A DNA stretch of 64,000 nucleotides from Lunularia cruciata (GCA_948567375.1 OX419759.1:41207493-41271492), one strand, 5' to 3'; positions 12,769-25,858 are shown, counted from the stretch's first letter. Translations and numbers: made by a program. The notes: generated by a model not told the origin, from the sequence alone.

Positions 12769-12977
12769 ATTGGCTGGTGCAATCTATAGGATAGCAATCA
12801 TCTTAGGTGATGCTTTTTTGGATGCTCAGTAGTTTATAGACCTTATGACTTGCATAGCTCGGATATTATCTTAGGTGCGGTAGGGCAGATTTCTCATATC
12901 TATACTATTGGGGTCTAGCCCCATTTTACCTCTTTTGTCTCTCCCTTGTATGGCTTGATGGGGTCTTCCCATCCTTC
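12769..12977 (+). mobile_element. RLE-type LINE 3' end, first member of a head-to-tail pair (copy 3)
   Basis: It begins at ATTGGCTGGTGCAATC, within the last codons of the family ORF, and runs through the 3' untranslated region as far as CCCATCCTTC. There it is joined directly to the start of the next copy and lacks the terminal GGTCGCC box. Confidence 0.88.
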
Positions 12978-13222
12978 ATTGGCTGGTGCAATCCATAGGA
13001 GAGCAATCACTCTAGGTGATACTTCTTCGGATGCTCCAGTAGTTTGTAGACGTTACAACTTGCATAGTTCAGATATCTTAGGTGCGGTAGGGCAGATTTC
13101 TCATATCGATACTATTGGGGCCTTGCCCCATTCTACCTCTTTTGTCTCTCCTTTGAATGGCTTGATGGGTCTTCCATCCTTCTTGTGTTCTATGAGGTCG
13201 GCTTTCTTTTCTATTTACTATA
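12978..13222 (+). mobile_element. RLE-type LINE 3' end, second member of a head-to-tail pair (copy 4)
   Basis: It restarts at the same internal point (ATTGGCTGGTGCAATC) and continues to the family 3' terminus, here mutated to GAGGTCGGCTTTC. An open frame across 12946-13257 includes HRRAITLGDTSSDAPVVC, the end of the family ORF; it arises from the fusion and is not a gene. Confidence 0.88.
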
Positions 13223-14793
13223 TATATATATACTATTTACACACTGCCACAAAATGATAATAATACCACGTGATGATGAGTTTTTATGAGCATTCTTGCT
13301 TTATCCCATAAAAATTTTGACTTCATGATCATATTAGGACAGACGATAAAGTGATAGTTAATACTGGAAAAAGCAAAACTTCATATATGCACATTGGGAT
13401 AACAAGAAAGTACAGCTAACACCGCACCTTCATAGAACGTTTAGTTTCATTTTATAAGGGCTTTATCAAGCATGGATATAAATCACAAGCGCTAATCAAG
13501 GACCTCGTAGAAAATCTGGATGGAACCTATCTTCATCGTTATGCATACTTAATATATATTACGATTGAGAATAAATGAAGAAGTGAAGGAAAGGAATGTG
13601 TTATCGGTAAATTAAATAATACCGGTGTCTTGGTTACTATCGATGTTGGGGAGATATGTATTCTTTTTAAATAATAATAAACATAACGTTATCATGAACC
13701 TAGAGTTTGACTAATCTACGTAGAGGTACAAAAGTTAAGAGCGTATATCACACTGATAATTAAAGAATTGCCTGCTCAGATTAGAACTCGAGGGAGATAC
13801 TTTTCGACCGTCCAACGTATCATATTGAACCTTGTGATTCTTTTGTTTTCTAAAATTACGAACTACAGAAACAAGCATCGGGAGGAGGAAAACGCATAAT
13901 TAGTAAAGCAAGGAGCATGGCAAGGTGAAGGACCACGAAAGAGATAGGTTAATATTGTTAAGTAAGTACTTGGGAGCTTTTTCCCTTTCGTGTAATTAGC
14001 AACTAAAATGTAAGGGATGTGAATCGAATGCAAGAAAAACCGTCTCTAGAACGACATGGAAGTCATTCAAAAAGAAGGCAATATTTACATTTTTTCATCT
14101 TTTATTTGCAGGGAACTGAATTTTTTTCACACACCTTTTACTCTTTCCACACCCCCAACTCCATTCTCCATTCGTCGGGTCTGAGGCCACCTATCTCTTC
14201 CTCTTCCGTCATCGCTCGGGTATATCTGTGGGCGTGGGAATATCAACTCCAGTGTTGGTATTGGATTACGCGCATTCAGGCAAATACAGCGGCTATTAAA
14301 GCTATGCTCATAATCGCGTAGGTGATTTTGGATTAGCTCTCGGGTTGTTTATCTTTGAATTTACATGGAAAGTGCGAAGATACCTAACTCTCCGGTAAAC
14401 TTTAAATAGCATATTTACATATAAAGAGGATATTGGAAAAGGTAGACAAGATCTCTCGCAGCTCATGATCACTGTTTAACCGATAAAACCGAACTTATTT
14501 GACAATCGCACAATTTCAAGTTTCTCCAAAGTTTTACATCCAAACATATTGATCATTTTTAGATAAATTTAATCTTTAGATAAATTTTCAAATCTTAATA
14601 TAAAATTTTGCTAGCACTACTTGATGTGCAAGTTTATAGTATCACTCATTTATCAGTGTAGATAATTATATATAGGAACACCCGCATACAAAACACAAAG
14701 AGCTACTGAAAATAGCGTAACCTACACCGAATGCAGTGAACACTGCAAAATGTACAAACTTCGGGCTCTCATTTACTTAGCCCATAGCTAAAT
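13223..14793. other. Non-genic stretch
   Basis: A short TA run lies at about 13220-13232. The remainder holds no supported gene; the open frame at 14019-14321 has no recognisable domain. Confidence 0.45.
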
Positions 14794-14825
14794 GGAAACT
14801 GTCGAATTAAAATTCGACAGTTTTC
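14794..14825. repeat. Short perfect inverted repeat (hairpin)
   Basis: A 13-bp perfect stem (AAACTGTCGAATT at 14796-14808, complement at 14811-14823) has a 2-nt loop. It extends to 15 bp if a G-T pair and one more G-C pair are counted. No run of T or gene end next to it suggests a terminator. Confidence 0.85.
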
Positions 14826-15639
14826 TGAAGAGATTATGATTATATTGAACCTAAATTCACAAATTCCAGACCTCTACATTAATCCATTAACTCATAAGTG
14901 AGAAGTGTCCGATTCCTTCGATCATGAGAATGGATGTGTTTCCCTTCACCTAAGTGCGCGAACTGTATTAGGCTTGTTACTAAACTCGTACTTGGCGTCT
15001 AAACGAATGGTATCAAACTCGGTCCTGTTGAGTATTGTTGTGATCGCATTGTCTCCTATGACCAGTTGGAATTGGTCATTTAAATCTGTTGTGTCTATAA
15101 TTACACTAGGGGTTTCAGAAATAATTTTGACATATATCTGCAGGATAAATAACAAACTTTGTAATTATTTTTAGTGAACTATGTAAGGAGATGAGGTGCT
15201 AATAAATGAACGCATATAAGTCAAATATATATTTGTAGTGAAATAATTGATTGTCAAAAGAGATGATGTGGCTTCTTGAGAGAGTTGCAATATTTTTTGG
15301 TGTGTGATTCTTAGAGTGAGATTTATGAAAATTTGTTGATGGATCCAAAATGCCGCTCTCAACTATTCAAATTCAAATTCACCATTTGCAATTGCTAATG
15401 TTGTGTGCAAATGCTCTTGTCAGTAAACTAAACCGGTGGGTTTTGTAGTTTTGCATTGGTGTGTTGGTTCATTTTTATAGATTAGTGCGACGAGGGAGAT
15501 AATGCGAGTTATGGAAAATGATTTGCATCCTCTGCGACAACCAAAAATTAATTGGAGGTCGATGAATTTTATTCCAAAGTGCAACAAAAATTTAGCAAAA
15601 ACTTGATTGCAATGCATGCTCACATTTGGATGCAAAATC
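14826..15639. other. Non-genic stretch
   Basis: Open frames at 14905-15174 (+) and 14946-15155 (-) overlap and have no recognisable domain. I see nothing else to report. Confidence 0.4.
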
Positions 15640-15960
15640 AACTGGCACTATCAAGCGACTACCAACGGCAATGAGCAACTACGGACGCTAACGAGCTTTG
15701 GGGAGTTAGAGCACCATCGAGCGGCTACAAGCAACGATGAGCAACAACGAGCAACAACGAGAAACAATGAGCAACACCTCGCAAAATCTCATTTAATCCT
15801 AAATTAAAACATTTCTAACACATTATCGAGTGGCTACCAATGGCAACTACCAATAGCAACAAGCACCATCGAGCAGCTACAAGCAACGACAAGCATTTAC
15901 TAACAAAATCTCATTTAATCTTAAATTAACATATTACACCGGGTAGCTACCGGCGCATAC
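15640..15960. repeat. Imperfect tandem repeat rich in GAGCAAC motifs
   Basis: A unit with AGCACCATCGAGC, GGCTACAAGCAACGA and CAAAATCTCATTTAATC occurs at about 15709-15815 and again, shortened, at about 15867-15935. Inside the first copy the short motif GAGCAACAAC is itself repeated. A shorter related piece lies at 15645-15700. The matching open frame (15607-15807) is a by-product of the repeat. Confidence 0.7.
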
Positions 15961-18233
15961 CATATTCACCCTAATCCAGACACTTTATTAACCCTAATAT
16001 GAAATTAATACAATACTAAAACTCCATATCCTTTATTTTCTACAAACTATCTTGTATGGAGTTTACTAATAATAAGGAATTTAGCCACAACTCCATAGTG
16101 GGACTCTTTCTTCCTCCCATTCGCACCCCGTACCAAATTCAGTCAACGATTCTCAATAATCTATATGAAAATATACAGAACTTCATAAAATTATTTCTGA
16201 AACCCCCTAGTATATAGTGGACTAATTCTGTGAGGAACCCTCTTTAAGATGATCGCAGTAACAGATCGCAGTAAGTATGTTGGCTAGGGCGACAATATGA
16301 CACGATTCCAACCTTCCTCCGACGTTTGGCGTATTAAAGGACTCACTGGGAGTTAAAATTTGTCTGAAGTTCAGCGTCTTCGAAGGTTCCGAAAATTCTG
16401 TTATCAGATTCTTAGATATTGCAGAAACGAAAGAATACCGCAAAAATCGTACTTGAACAATAGCAGTTCACGCCTTCTTCATTTGTAGAAACCGAAATTT
16501 GTGCGAGGACATAAGGAGCATGAAGAGATGAACCTTTTCAACGAGTCTCGTAGATCTCGTTTTACCAGCTAAGAAGTGATCTTTCTCTTTTAGTACTCGT
16601 CAGAATGGCACACTTAGTAATTTAGAGAAGCAACATGAGATTTAAAGACAACTGTAAGATTTCACCCATTATGTATGAGAAATCACCTAATAGTTCAAGA
16701 TTCAATGTCGCTTTAGACTCCGTGTCATGACACATGTAACAGATATCTCCAGAATATGTTAAGACTTTCAAGAAATATTTCCTTTCTCGACAATAATGTA
16801 GTGGAGGCCATCAGTTAGCTTCCATGCAATCTGTCACCTTAAGGCATTTATACATGAACCTTCCGAGGATATCGCACTAGACAAGGGGATCAGCAAGTAA
16901 CATTGAGAGCAGAGAAGTATGACTCCAGCTCACCGTGGAGTCAAGGTGCAACTAAACCTTCCACGTAAGTCACTTTTAGTAACGTTGTTTGACGAGACAC
17001 AGCAGGAGGGCAAACAGGGACCAGATTGGACAGGACAAACACCATTCATCTTTCGAGATCAACCATCAAATTTAAATGGGAATCATAATTGAGAGAATGG
17101 TTTGAGGTACGACTTTGTCTCGGCTGAAGACCATGCATACATGTCAATTGCTTAATTGTTGCTCACAATCAGCACTTACCATGTCATTCTACAGCACATT
17201 CTAATGGGTCCTCCTGTACAAATCACGAAAAGTAAATGTCCCATCACGTGACAATACATGCACCTGCGCTCCACTGTTCATGATGAGTTTCACCATAACT
17301 CTTAGTATTCCAAGTTGTCGTCGTCTGGTGATAATGTGGTGGCAGCGTATCAAAGAGGTGGGACACTCAAGAAGCCTTACCGGATTGAAGTAACGGTAGA
17401 TGCAAGCAAAAGCATGAGATGTATTGACTTGCAAGCTCTATACAATGCCAAATTACTGTGCGATGCTGGTAAGACCCTTGGCGAATGACTAAAACTCCGT
17501 TCAGCTGCAGCAAATCCAAGTGGCATTCGATAATTCAAGGCTAGAGCTGATCTATGTACAAATCTGGCAACTGACACAATTGACTGCACGCTGCTTGCAG
17601 TCTGCCAGTCTAATCACCAATAATTCCCAATAAATTGGAAAAGCTTTGATGTGAACTGCTGTGAAGTCACAAACGCAGTGAGCTAGATCTCAATCCGGGT
17701 GACACGTACACATTGCTGATTCCGACAAAGGAAACAATGAAATATTGGAAAGCCATCATATGCAGATCTTTTCCCTTCTGCTTGCTCCTTGCTGTCCAAC
17801 TCACATGTACTCAGGCTAAATTAGCCCAGAAAGACGAGAAAGTTGCAGTAAAGTTACACTCATCAAGGAGATAATGATGAACTGGAAGAAACTCAAGCTC
17901 CTATGCAGTCAATCATAGTTTGAGCTTGGCCGATTTACTACATTACAATACAGAGCTTTTACTAGCCATCTTATAAAGCACTCGTCTTTCAGAATATGTT
18001 GAGAAGAATATTTGTATGTCTTTGTTTGCTTAGAGTGTGACTCTCCTCCTGATATATCGATCCAGTTGTCAGTTCCGAAGTCTTAAAATTCACACGGCTG
18101 GTTGAGCCTAATCTCAAAAAACCCTTAAAAGTAGATCTAGTGGTAAGAACTTATGATGAACATAAAAAGTTTACATCTTGATTTATGAACAAGTAAGAAA
18201 GTGGTGAAGTAGTACCTGATGATTAAGGAGCGA
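15961..18233. other. Non-genic stretch, including the probable 3' flank of the GID4-like gene
   Basis: No exon-like segment that I recognise. The part nearest 18233 should carry the 3' untranslated region of the GID4-like gene. Its end cannot be fixed. Confidence 0.4.
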
Positions 18234-20389
18234 TCATTGAAACTTATAAGTGGCAAAGCTGAAACCACTGCGGCCTTCATTTGTAGCCATAAGCTCCAGC
18301 TTCTGGAAAGGACTGCATAAATAGACAAACATAACCTTCTCAAAGAAAGCAAAGGAAAAACTAAGTTGGAACTGGCCACGTAATTGAACTTGCACATATT
18401 TGGGACCTCGATGAACATGCCATCTATCATCTGAGTGCTAGAGAGCAATGTGTAAATCGGTGTAACGGTCCCGGGTTGATTGATCTTTGTTCTTTTTATT
18501 CCCTCCTGGTAAACACTGTGGGATGAAGAATCAATCCGTCACACAGAAAGTGGAAACAACTCCCCCTGTGGTGGTAAGAAGCGCAGTTCCACAGTAGATA
18601 AGATCCATCTGTCAAGAAGTCAAAATAAAAAACTAGATACTTATCGTACCTGCTATTCGGATCGTAGTAGAACCCATTCACGGATCCATTGCTTCTCGAG
18701 AAACAGACGTAATAAAATCCTGCGATCGTCAACCCACAATCTGTACCAACGTTGACGAAAAACTTCTCCTTCCATCTCTGGAGAAACCAGGTTGAAACGA
18801 ACAAATTTTAAATAAGACAAGGGATCTCACATGGAATTAGCAGATAAACATGCAATGTGAAGTCTTTTAAATCTTCAATTCTGCAACGCTTCAGACTGAC
18901 TGCGGACAAATGTCATAGAGAAAGTGCACTTTACACGATAAACCTGTGTGAGAGCCATGAAGACATTACCATGAACATGAAAGGATAATTCGCCAAGTCC
19001 AGGTGACGCCCACCATCCCTGTTTACTGCGTCCTGTAGGTAAAGTAGCCAAATAAATTACAGTCAAACCTTGTAAGAGCCAATATTCCGGAACACGTTTA
19101 CTCGATAGTCCTTGTGCGAAAAACATCAACCCACGCTAAGAGTTCCTCCGTGTATATTATTTGCAAACAGAACCTAGCGTAAATCGCCAGGTCTATATCA
19201 CTCAGCAGCACAGGATACATTTCGGTAAGAAGGTACAGACTACCTTCAGCGGTTCAAATGAAGGGAACTTAGCCCAGTGGCCCACATCTGTTTCCCGCCT
19301 GAAAATGATAACAAATGTGTCACTGATGATGGCCGATGACTCCGATAACCGAATGTAAAATAGCAACATCAAGAACACGCGACTGTAAAATTTCAGAAAA
19401 GACAGGCCTCGCGAAATACGGCACTAAACGACCCTATACCTCTAAAATGATATGAACAGGTTGATACTTACGTCGCATCCCACTGGCCAGTAAAAAAGGT
19501 GTAGTTTTTGTTATCAACAATTTCACCTTCCCAGAATGTAACCACCTGCACGGCTCAACTTTCAATCAATTTATGTATCAGCTTTGAAAGAACAACGAAG
19601 TCAAATGGAGTGTCTGGAGATGATTTCAGTTTTCACTCAAGAAAAACCTGAGATCGCCACATAGGGATGTAAACAAGGAGGACTCAGATCTTGGCATGAC
19701 TTACACCTAGATTGACAAAAATAATGATCTCCGCCCTACAAGCTTTACATTGTTGTAGGCGAACTATCCTAGTCCATCGAGGTTGACACTACAGGTCTTC
19801 TTCCATAGTTGTGATAAGATCAGACGCATCTTTTGAACAGAGCTCAGACTATAGGCACGTCAACTTTGAGAAAGAAGAAACCTAAACACCCTGCTCACCG
19901 AGTATAATCAAACACCTAGGAAAATGTTTCAGATGACAAACCAAATATACGTAGGATTCATACGTAGTCTATTTGATGGATCTCAAATCTGGTGAACCTA
20001 CGGTATAGTGCAAGCACGGAACGAGAATGTACTGAACAGGACAACTTCCACAACTGCGAGACGCGCATTTCACTTACACATGCAAGTAAATCGCGGAAAA
20101 GGAATACAGGTTCTAGATACTAACTGGTGTTTCAGCAGATGGAACATTCAGGGCTTCCATGCTCCCGCACAGATACCCGTGCTGTAAGTCACATCCTTGT
20201 AATCTGACATTCACTTTCCAGGCCTCATCTTTCTGCCCACTGGACACGTTCTGTGTGCCAGTGAAAGCCTGCAGACAGAAACTGAAGTGAGAACCGAAAA
20301 CATAATATCGAGACGTAATTTAACAAGAAGGCCAATACAAAAACTTGCAGGGCACTCATCCTGCCATTAAGAGCAGCACTTTCGCTCAT
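18234..20389 (-). CDS. GID4: GID4/Vid24 family substrate receptor of the GID/CTLH E3 ubiquitin ligase
   Basis: Seven coding exons on the minus strand: 20389-20345, 20268-20125, 19545-19472, 19298-19244, 19032-18970, 18777-18650 and 18312-18234. All introns are GT-AG. The exons total 588 nt (195 codons plus TGA) with no phase error. The protein is the Vid24/GID4 beta-barrel nearly end to end: DEAWKVNVRLQGCDLQHGYL and CGSMEALNVP (exon 2), VVTFWEGEIVDNKNYTFFTG (3), HWAKFPSFEPL (4), GGRHLDLANYPF (5), RWKEKFFVNVGTDCGLTIAG and FYYVCFS (6), SPFQKLEL (7). In yeast and animals this subunit binds proteins with an N-terminal proline or similar degron and delivers them to the RING ligase; the same role in plants is inferred. 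Only 15 residues precede the domain. The ATG at 20389 was chosen because I see no earlier in-frame ATG nearby, but an upstream coding exon is possible. Nothing suggests decay. Confidence 0.95.
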
Positions 20390-22547
20390 CTTGGTAGACA
20401 AGAGCGAAGAAGACGAACAGGCGTGATGCTCTCTACATTCTTTTCAAAACCCTAAACACTTGAGTCCCGTATGAAACTCCGTAATCAACTTGAAATCATG
20501 ATCAAGATATTCGGACTATGGTAAGAGAGGTCTCTAGCCGAGTTGCTTCAATTTCGATATGGCCTCTTGCTCAATAGAAGACATACCTGGCCCACATTGA
20601 GAAAGGTGCAAGGAGGTGGAAGCGCTTGGCCAGGCATGGAATCAATTTCGGATAAGAGCAACCTTTGCCTTCACACCCGAGAGGGGAACCTGATAGGGTA
20701 CAGGGTAGATTTCAGAACGGAGCATTACCATCCTAAGGTGACCGTGCCAAAAACTAGATAACAACAGCAGTTCAATCTCTGTGCGCTTAATCTTCAAGGA
20801 TCGTCAAAGCTTGCCTAACAAAGGAACGCTGATGATAGCTATCCATAAAACTGAAGAACCCGAAATGAGACCTTATGCAACACTTCACCGATAGATGACG
20901 AAAACTGCAACAGCCTAGTTGCAGTTGAAGGTAGTATTTGATTGACAGCTGCCTTGAATCCGCGATCCAGTGCTGAAGCGTTCCTTCGCCACAAACGATC
21001 CCTACGACTAGTTCCCGACAATAATTCCTATGTCCACTGCAGTTGATGCTCGAACTTGTTACTGAAGTTCAGAACAACCTGGAGTGCGCGCTAAGGATAA
21101 ATTCTCTACCATCCGTCCAACCTGATCACTGCAGAATCACACGAACGGGCATCCTGTCAATGCCAGTGCCTGGCTCCATGGTATAACCCCTACTATTATC
21201 AAAACTTTAGGCAAGATGCAATTGGACCACATAAGAAACCTTTCTCCCCTTCACAGCAGTCGCGCCTGATAAAAACCTCCACAACCTAGTATTCAGTCCT
21301 TGAAAGGAAAGAACTGAGCCCTCCGACTGTCCAAGCAAAGAACTCACTTTCTCTACAACCCGTTGACCTTCCAAACCTATCTTCTCATCAATGTCGTATC
21401 GTTTGGCATTTTTTCACTAGGATACTAAGCAAGCAAATTTCAATAGACACAAGATCCTACTCATCAAACTCAAATTTCAAGTATCATCATAGTGGTACAC
21501 AACACAGCCACTCTTCAATCGAAATAAAACCATCCTCAATAGTCCCGGCGCAAATTAATCCCCAACAACAAAAGGATTCAAAATCATCAATGTCAACTAC
21601 AGTTACCTCATCACCTCGAAAATATTGCTCACTACAGCTTTGCACCATTCTCCTAACTCCTCGCACTCACACACTCACTCTCTCAGAAAACATCCACACA
21701 ATCTTATTCCAAGCAACGAAGTAACCTAAAGACCTTCCAGTGAACGACAACACCACAGCAGCAGCAAAGATGCTGCAACAAACCAATAGAAGAATCACAC
21801 CTTAATTATCTTCTCCCGACTTCTGCATCCATCTTTTCCACGCTCCCGACTTCCTCCCTACCGCTCAGCCTCGTCACGCTCGACACCTACAAAGCTTCAT
21901 CACTCCTGAATAGCACCGTAATGTGTCCAGCTTCCGCCTCATGGATCTTCTCTATCCTCATTTTCTTCGTCTGCTGAGGGCATAATCACGCAAGCACAGG
22001 GAGCTACCTGATGATGCTGTCATCTTTGACTTGAGTTGGACCATCGTAGAGACTTTGTCACTTTCTGCTAATTCATTCAATGTCTAAACCCTTTTGTCCA
22101 CTGTGTCTCCCCCTTTGTACTCCTATCCTTCCCACGTCATCATCCTCCCGACACTCATTGGCGTCGACTGCTTCTACAGTCCCAATTGAGAAACATCGAT
22201 TGAGTAACCGGGAATTAAGTTGAGTACTTTGCTGTCATGGAGTATGCTTCTCATTAACCGCGAGTTAACTCTTTGAGCATGCGATCAAATGGAGTACGTG
22301 CTGTACCGCAGTGTGTTTAATTTAAGTTTGTCTCCTAGTTTAAGTCAATGAATATTGTTTGTTGGTTAGTGTTGACTGGGATTTAAGCACACTCTTTCAG
22401 TATTGTCTTACATATGTAGACAGGACATTTTCTTGTTCTTGTTGGAATTTTGGAGGATGTATACCGACATTGTTCTACATCTTTTGTATATAAATATAAT
22501 TTAATTGTCATTCATTCCTGTCATGGATAAACTTACACTCTGTTTAT
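20390..22547 (-). promoter_or_regulatory. Probable 5' leader and promoter region of the GID4-like gene
   Basis: No other gene is visible upstream of the GID4 start. On the plus strand the stretch 21600-22150 is pyrimidine-rich with CT and CA runs, so it is purine-rich on the sense strand of GID4, as many plant leaders are. The transcription start and any leader intron cannot be placed. Short open frames at 20543-20761 (+) and 20839-21021 (-) show no domain. Confidence 0.3.
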
Positions 22548-22555
22548 TGGGAATC

Positions 22556-22760
22556 CGAAAAAACATCACGTTAGGTGATGTTTCTTCGGTTGCTCTAGTT
22601 GTGTGTAGCCCGTATGACTTGCATAACTCGGTAGGGCAGATTTCTGTTCCAGACTCTATTGGGACTTAGCTCCATGTTACCTTTTTTGTCTCTCCCTTGT
22701 ACGACTTGATGGGGTCTTCCCATCCTTCCTTTTTGCTACGCGGTCGCCTTTTTCTTTCAC
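22556..22760 (+). mobile_element. RLE-type LINE, short 5'-truncated insertion with target-site duplication (copy 5)
   Basis: The insertion carries the last part of the family ORF (TTAGGTGATGTTTCTTCGG region) and the 3' untranslated region with CTTGATGGGGTCTTCCCATC and the terminus GCGGTCGCCTTTTTC. It has no poly(A). It is flanked by a perfect 8-bp direct repeat, TGGGAATC, at 22548-22555 and 22761-22768, which marks it as a separate target-primed insertion of about 205 bp. Confidence 0.9.
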
Positions 22761-22768
22761 TGGGAATC

Positions 22769-25700
22769 AGAGTTTTCTTTTTCTTATTTGATGAATGCAA
22801 TTTATCTAGTTAGATGCCTTTTCACCTAGATTCAATATTGATAAACAAAATCCCCGTTAAACCATATCTGCCAATTAATTTTATAATTTTATCTTCTCCT
22901 ATTTCATTAAGCATTCTGCTTAGGTTATAGAATGGCACTAGAATTCAAGTGTACAAAATAGTCGACAACTTTTCTTTGAAATTTATGAAGGGAATATAGA
23001 GCACTATATTCATGAAGTACATATATTTAGCTACCAATGTATCATCGTTTTCATTGAACTATCATATCCTTCTTAAGTGAGATATAAGAACCATGTAAGT
23101 ATTACGTGAATCATTATACTTAGCTTGATCAAAATTCAGGAGATTCATTGCTAACCTTTCTACCCTTTCAAATTTCATGGAGATTCATCTAATTAAAAAT
23201 ACTGTTAAAAATTAATTTTGGTATAATTTTGGTATAAATAATAGAAGAGTATAATTATTTTCATAAATATTTACATACAAATATTGTTATTTATGTGATT
23301 TCAAAAACTGTTTGTTTTTAGGTCACCATAATATAATAAATACTGATTACCTTTATACCCTACTACCTAATTTGACAATGTTATTGATTCAAAATTAAAA
23401 AAAATGTTGGAATTTGATTTTTGTTTTTATGTACCACACATAATCTAACTTTTTTTAAATGGATAGGGATGAACTATATCAAGTAGTAAGTTTATGATCA
23501 ATTTGATCTCAATGGAGCTACTTTTACTTAACCTTTTTTATTGTTCTCTATTACAAATATTATTCAAACTTCAACTATTTCAAGAAAAAATATATTCTGT
23601 AAATTATATTTGAAGGAAAAACTGTTTAGAAACTAATTCTCATCAAATTTACATTACCTTATCTTCAAATTTCCTAATGTACATATCCACTAATGAATTG
23701 CATACAAATATCTTTGGCCAGGTAAATGTGCAAGATTTTTACATAATATCCTTGCATTGTCTAAAAGATAAAAGATTTATATTAATATCAATGGAAAAGA
23801 AATCCATAAATAAGGAGTATTATATAATTGTAATCAAGAAACACTGATAACATTGATTAAGCAGTATTAAAAGATGGGCTGAAAGTAAAGTATACTTAAC
23901 CTACTTAGGGAGTAATCTATCTTAAAATACTAGCTAGCTAATAGTCCATATGAACCATAATTTTTATATATGATGAATATTTATAATTATTATCATTTAA
24001 AATATCGTAATGTTACCTAAATTTAGCTGCAACAAGCCTTTTTGAAAGGTACTGAAACCTCTATTAGCATATTGAAGCTAAAATTTCTACACTCAACAAT
24101 AAATTACTTATCCAATTCAAGCTAGTTTGTTTCATTTAAAAATAGTAACTAAGAAGGGTGATGGATATCATGCTCACAATAAAAAATTTATTTTGATATT
24201 TAATCACTTATCACTATCAAGAGATAATAAAGATCATTAAATATGAAAATCACTTATTGAGTATGGATAAGCAGATTAATTATCTTAATTTTTGTAGCTA
24301 CAATCTGTTTAGTGGTAGCTTTACAATCTAACTGAATGATTCATCATGATAACTTGTGTAAACTCTTTATCGTTTATATATTTTAAAAAATTTCCATAAT
24401 CAAGTATTAATAATTATATAATAAAAAAAAAGATAAAAAAATCACTTTCAAAGTTTATCAAAATTTTAATTTTCTAAAGTGTATATTTTGATTTTATGAT
24501 GATAATATGTATGCTTAGTAGAATCGATATATTCTACGATTAATGTACATTTAAATAATTTTTCATCAAAATGATAGATTTTCTAAGATTATAGCTAAAA
24601 CCATTATAACCATATATCTAACATCAAATAATAAAGGGAGTAAATATTAAGAATGATATGTTCTTAATAGACAACTAAACTTAAGGTATTATAAATTCCA
24701 ATATATTATACCAAATAAACTGACTATATATGAGAATAATACATATATAGAAATTCCAAAAGAACTAAAATGTACAAGTACAAGATGCTCCTTGGTGAAA
24801 CTTTAAAATGGCGTGCCCAAATATACATTATTTGACAAGAAGAGCTATCCACTCTTCTTTATGCCATCTAGGCTAGCTAACATAAAAGATTACATATATA
24901 AATAATTAAGGGTATTTAGAGGGAATGAACCCACATTTAGAATGGTGAAGCTAAAGTTATAAAGATATTAATAATATAATATCTAAAAATAAACATAATA
25001 AAATATTTCATAATAATAATGAAAATAGATAAAAATTTATATATGTGAGGTGAAACATGATGCATCTAACCCAAATCTTCTTTAAGAGGTTATTATAGAT
25101 ATCTACTGTATCAACTATATTCTAACTATTATGCTATAAATGTAATAGTAAAATAGCTTTTTTTATGTCATGTAATATTAAACTTGAGCAATATTCATTT
25201 ATTTATTTATTTAAATATATATGTTTTTAACTCCAATATCAACTCAGTAGTTTTAGATTTTCAATTCATTTGGTTTTTTCATAAATCTTGACATTAAAAA
25301 TATATATATTTAAAATAATAAATAATTTATATTAAAAACTCATGAAAATACATATAGGTATAGTCATTTAATTATAAATCTTCAATTTAGTTCATTTTTA
25401 TCCATAGATGTACTAATATGATGTGTGGTTCTTCATGTTTATATTCTGATTTAATATTTTAAAATATTATATTATATTAATTACTCATATAGAATATTCT
25501 ATTTTATCTTATATACATGTTTATTTTTTTTCCAAGTAAATAGTAACCTCCATTAGGTAAATAAATAAGTTTTTGAAGTACTAATTATGCAATAGTCAAA
25601 ATTAGAAGAAAATAAATATATAAAACCATATTTTAATAAAAATTTATTATTTTATTAAATTATTATCTTTTATCTTAATTTTAACACTTGTATATAATTT

Positions 25701-25858
25701 ATCTATACACCATTATTCAAGGAAATCTAAGGACTAGTTTCTTTTGGTTGGATACTTTATGTTATATTTGAATCAATACAGAATTTTATGTTTCTTCATT
25801 TGTCTATCGATATGTATTTGGTTGAAACTTTCTTCTAGTATACTATTTAAAGGAGATC

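Noticed and set aside
12946-13257. A 103-codon plus-strand frame
   Set aside because: It spans the junction of two head-to-tail LINE 3' ends and its tail translates untranslated region and a TA repeat.
14794-14825. A transcription terminator
   Set aside because: The genome is eukaryotic, no gene ends there, and the hairpin is not followed by a U tract at a gene end.
15607-15807. A 66-codon frame rich in Asn, Glu and Gln
   Set aside because: It is produced by GAGCAAC-type tandem repeats and has no other support.
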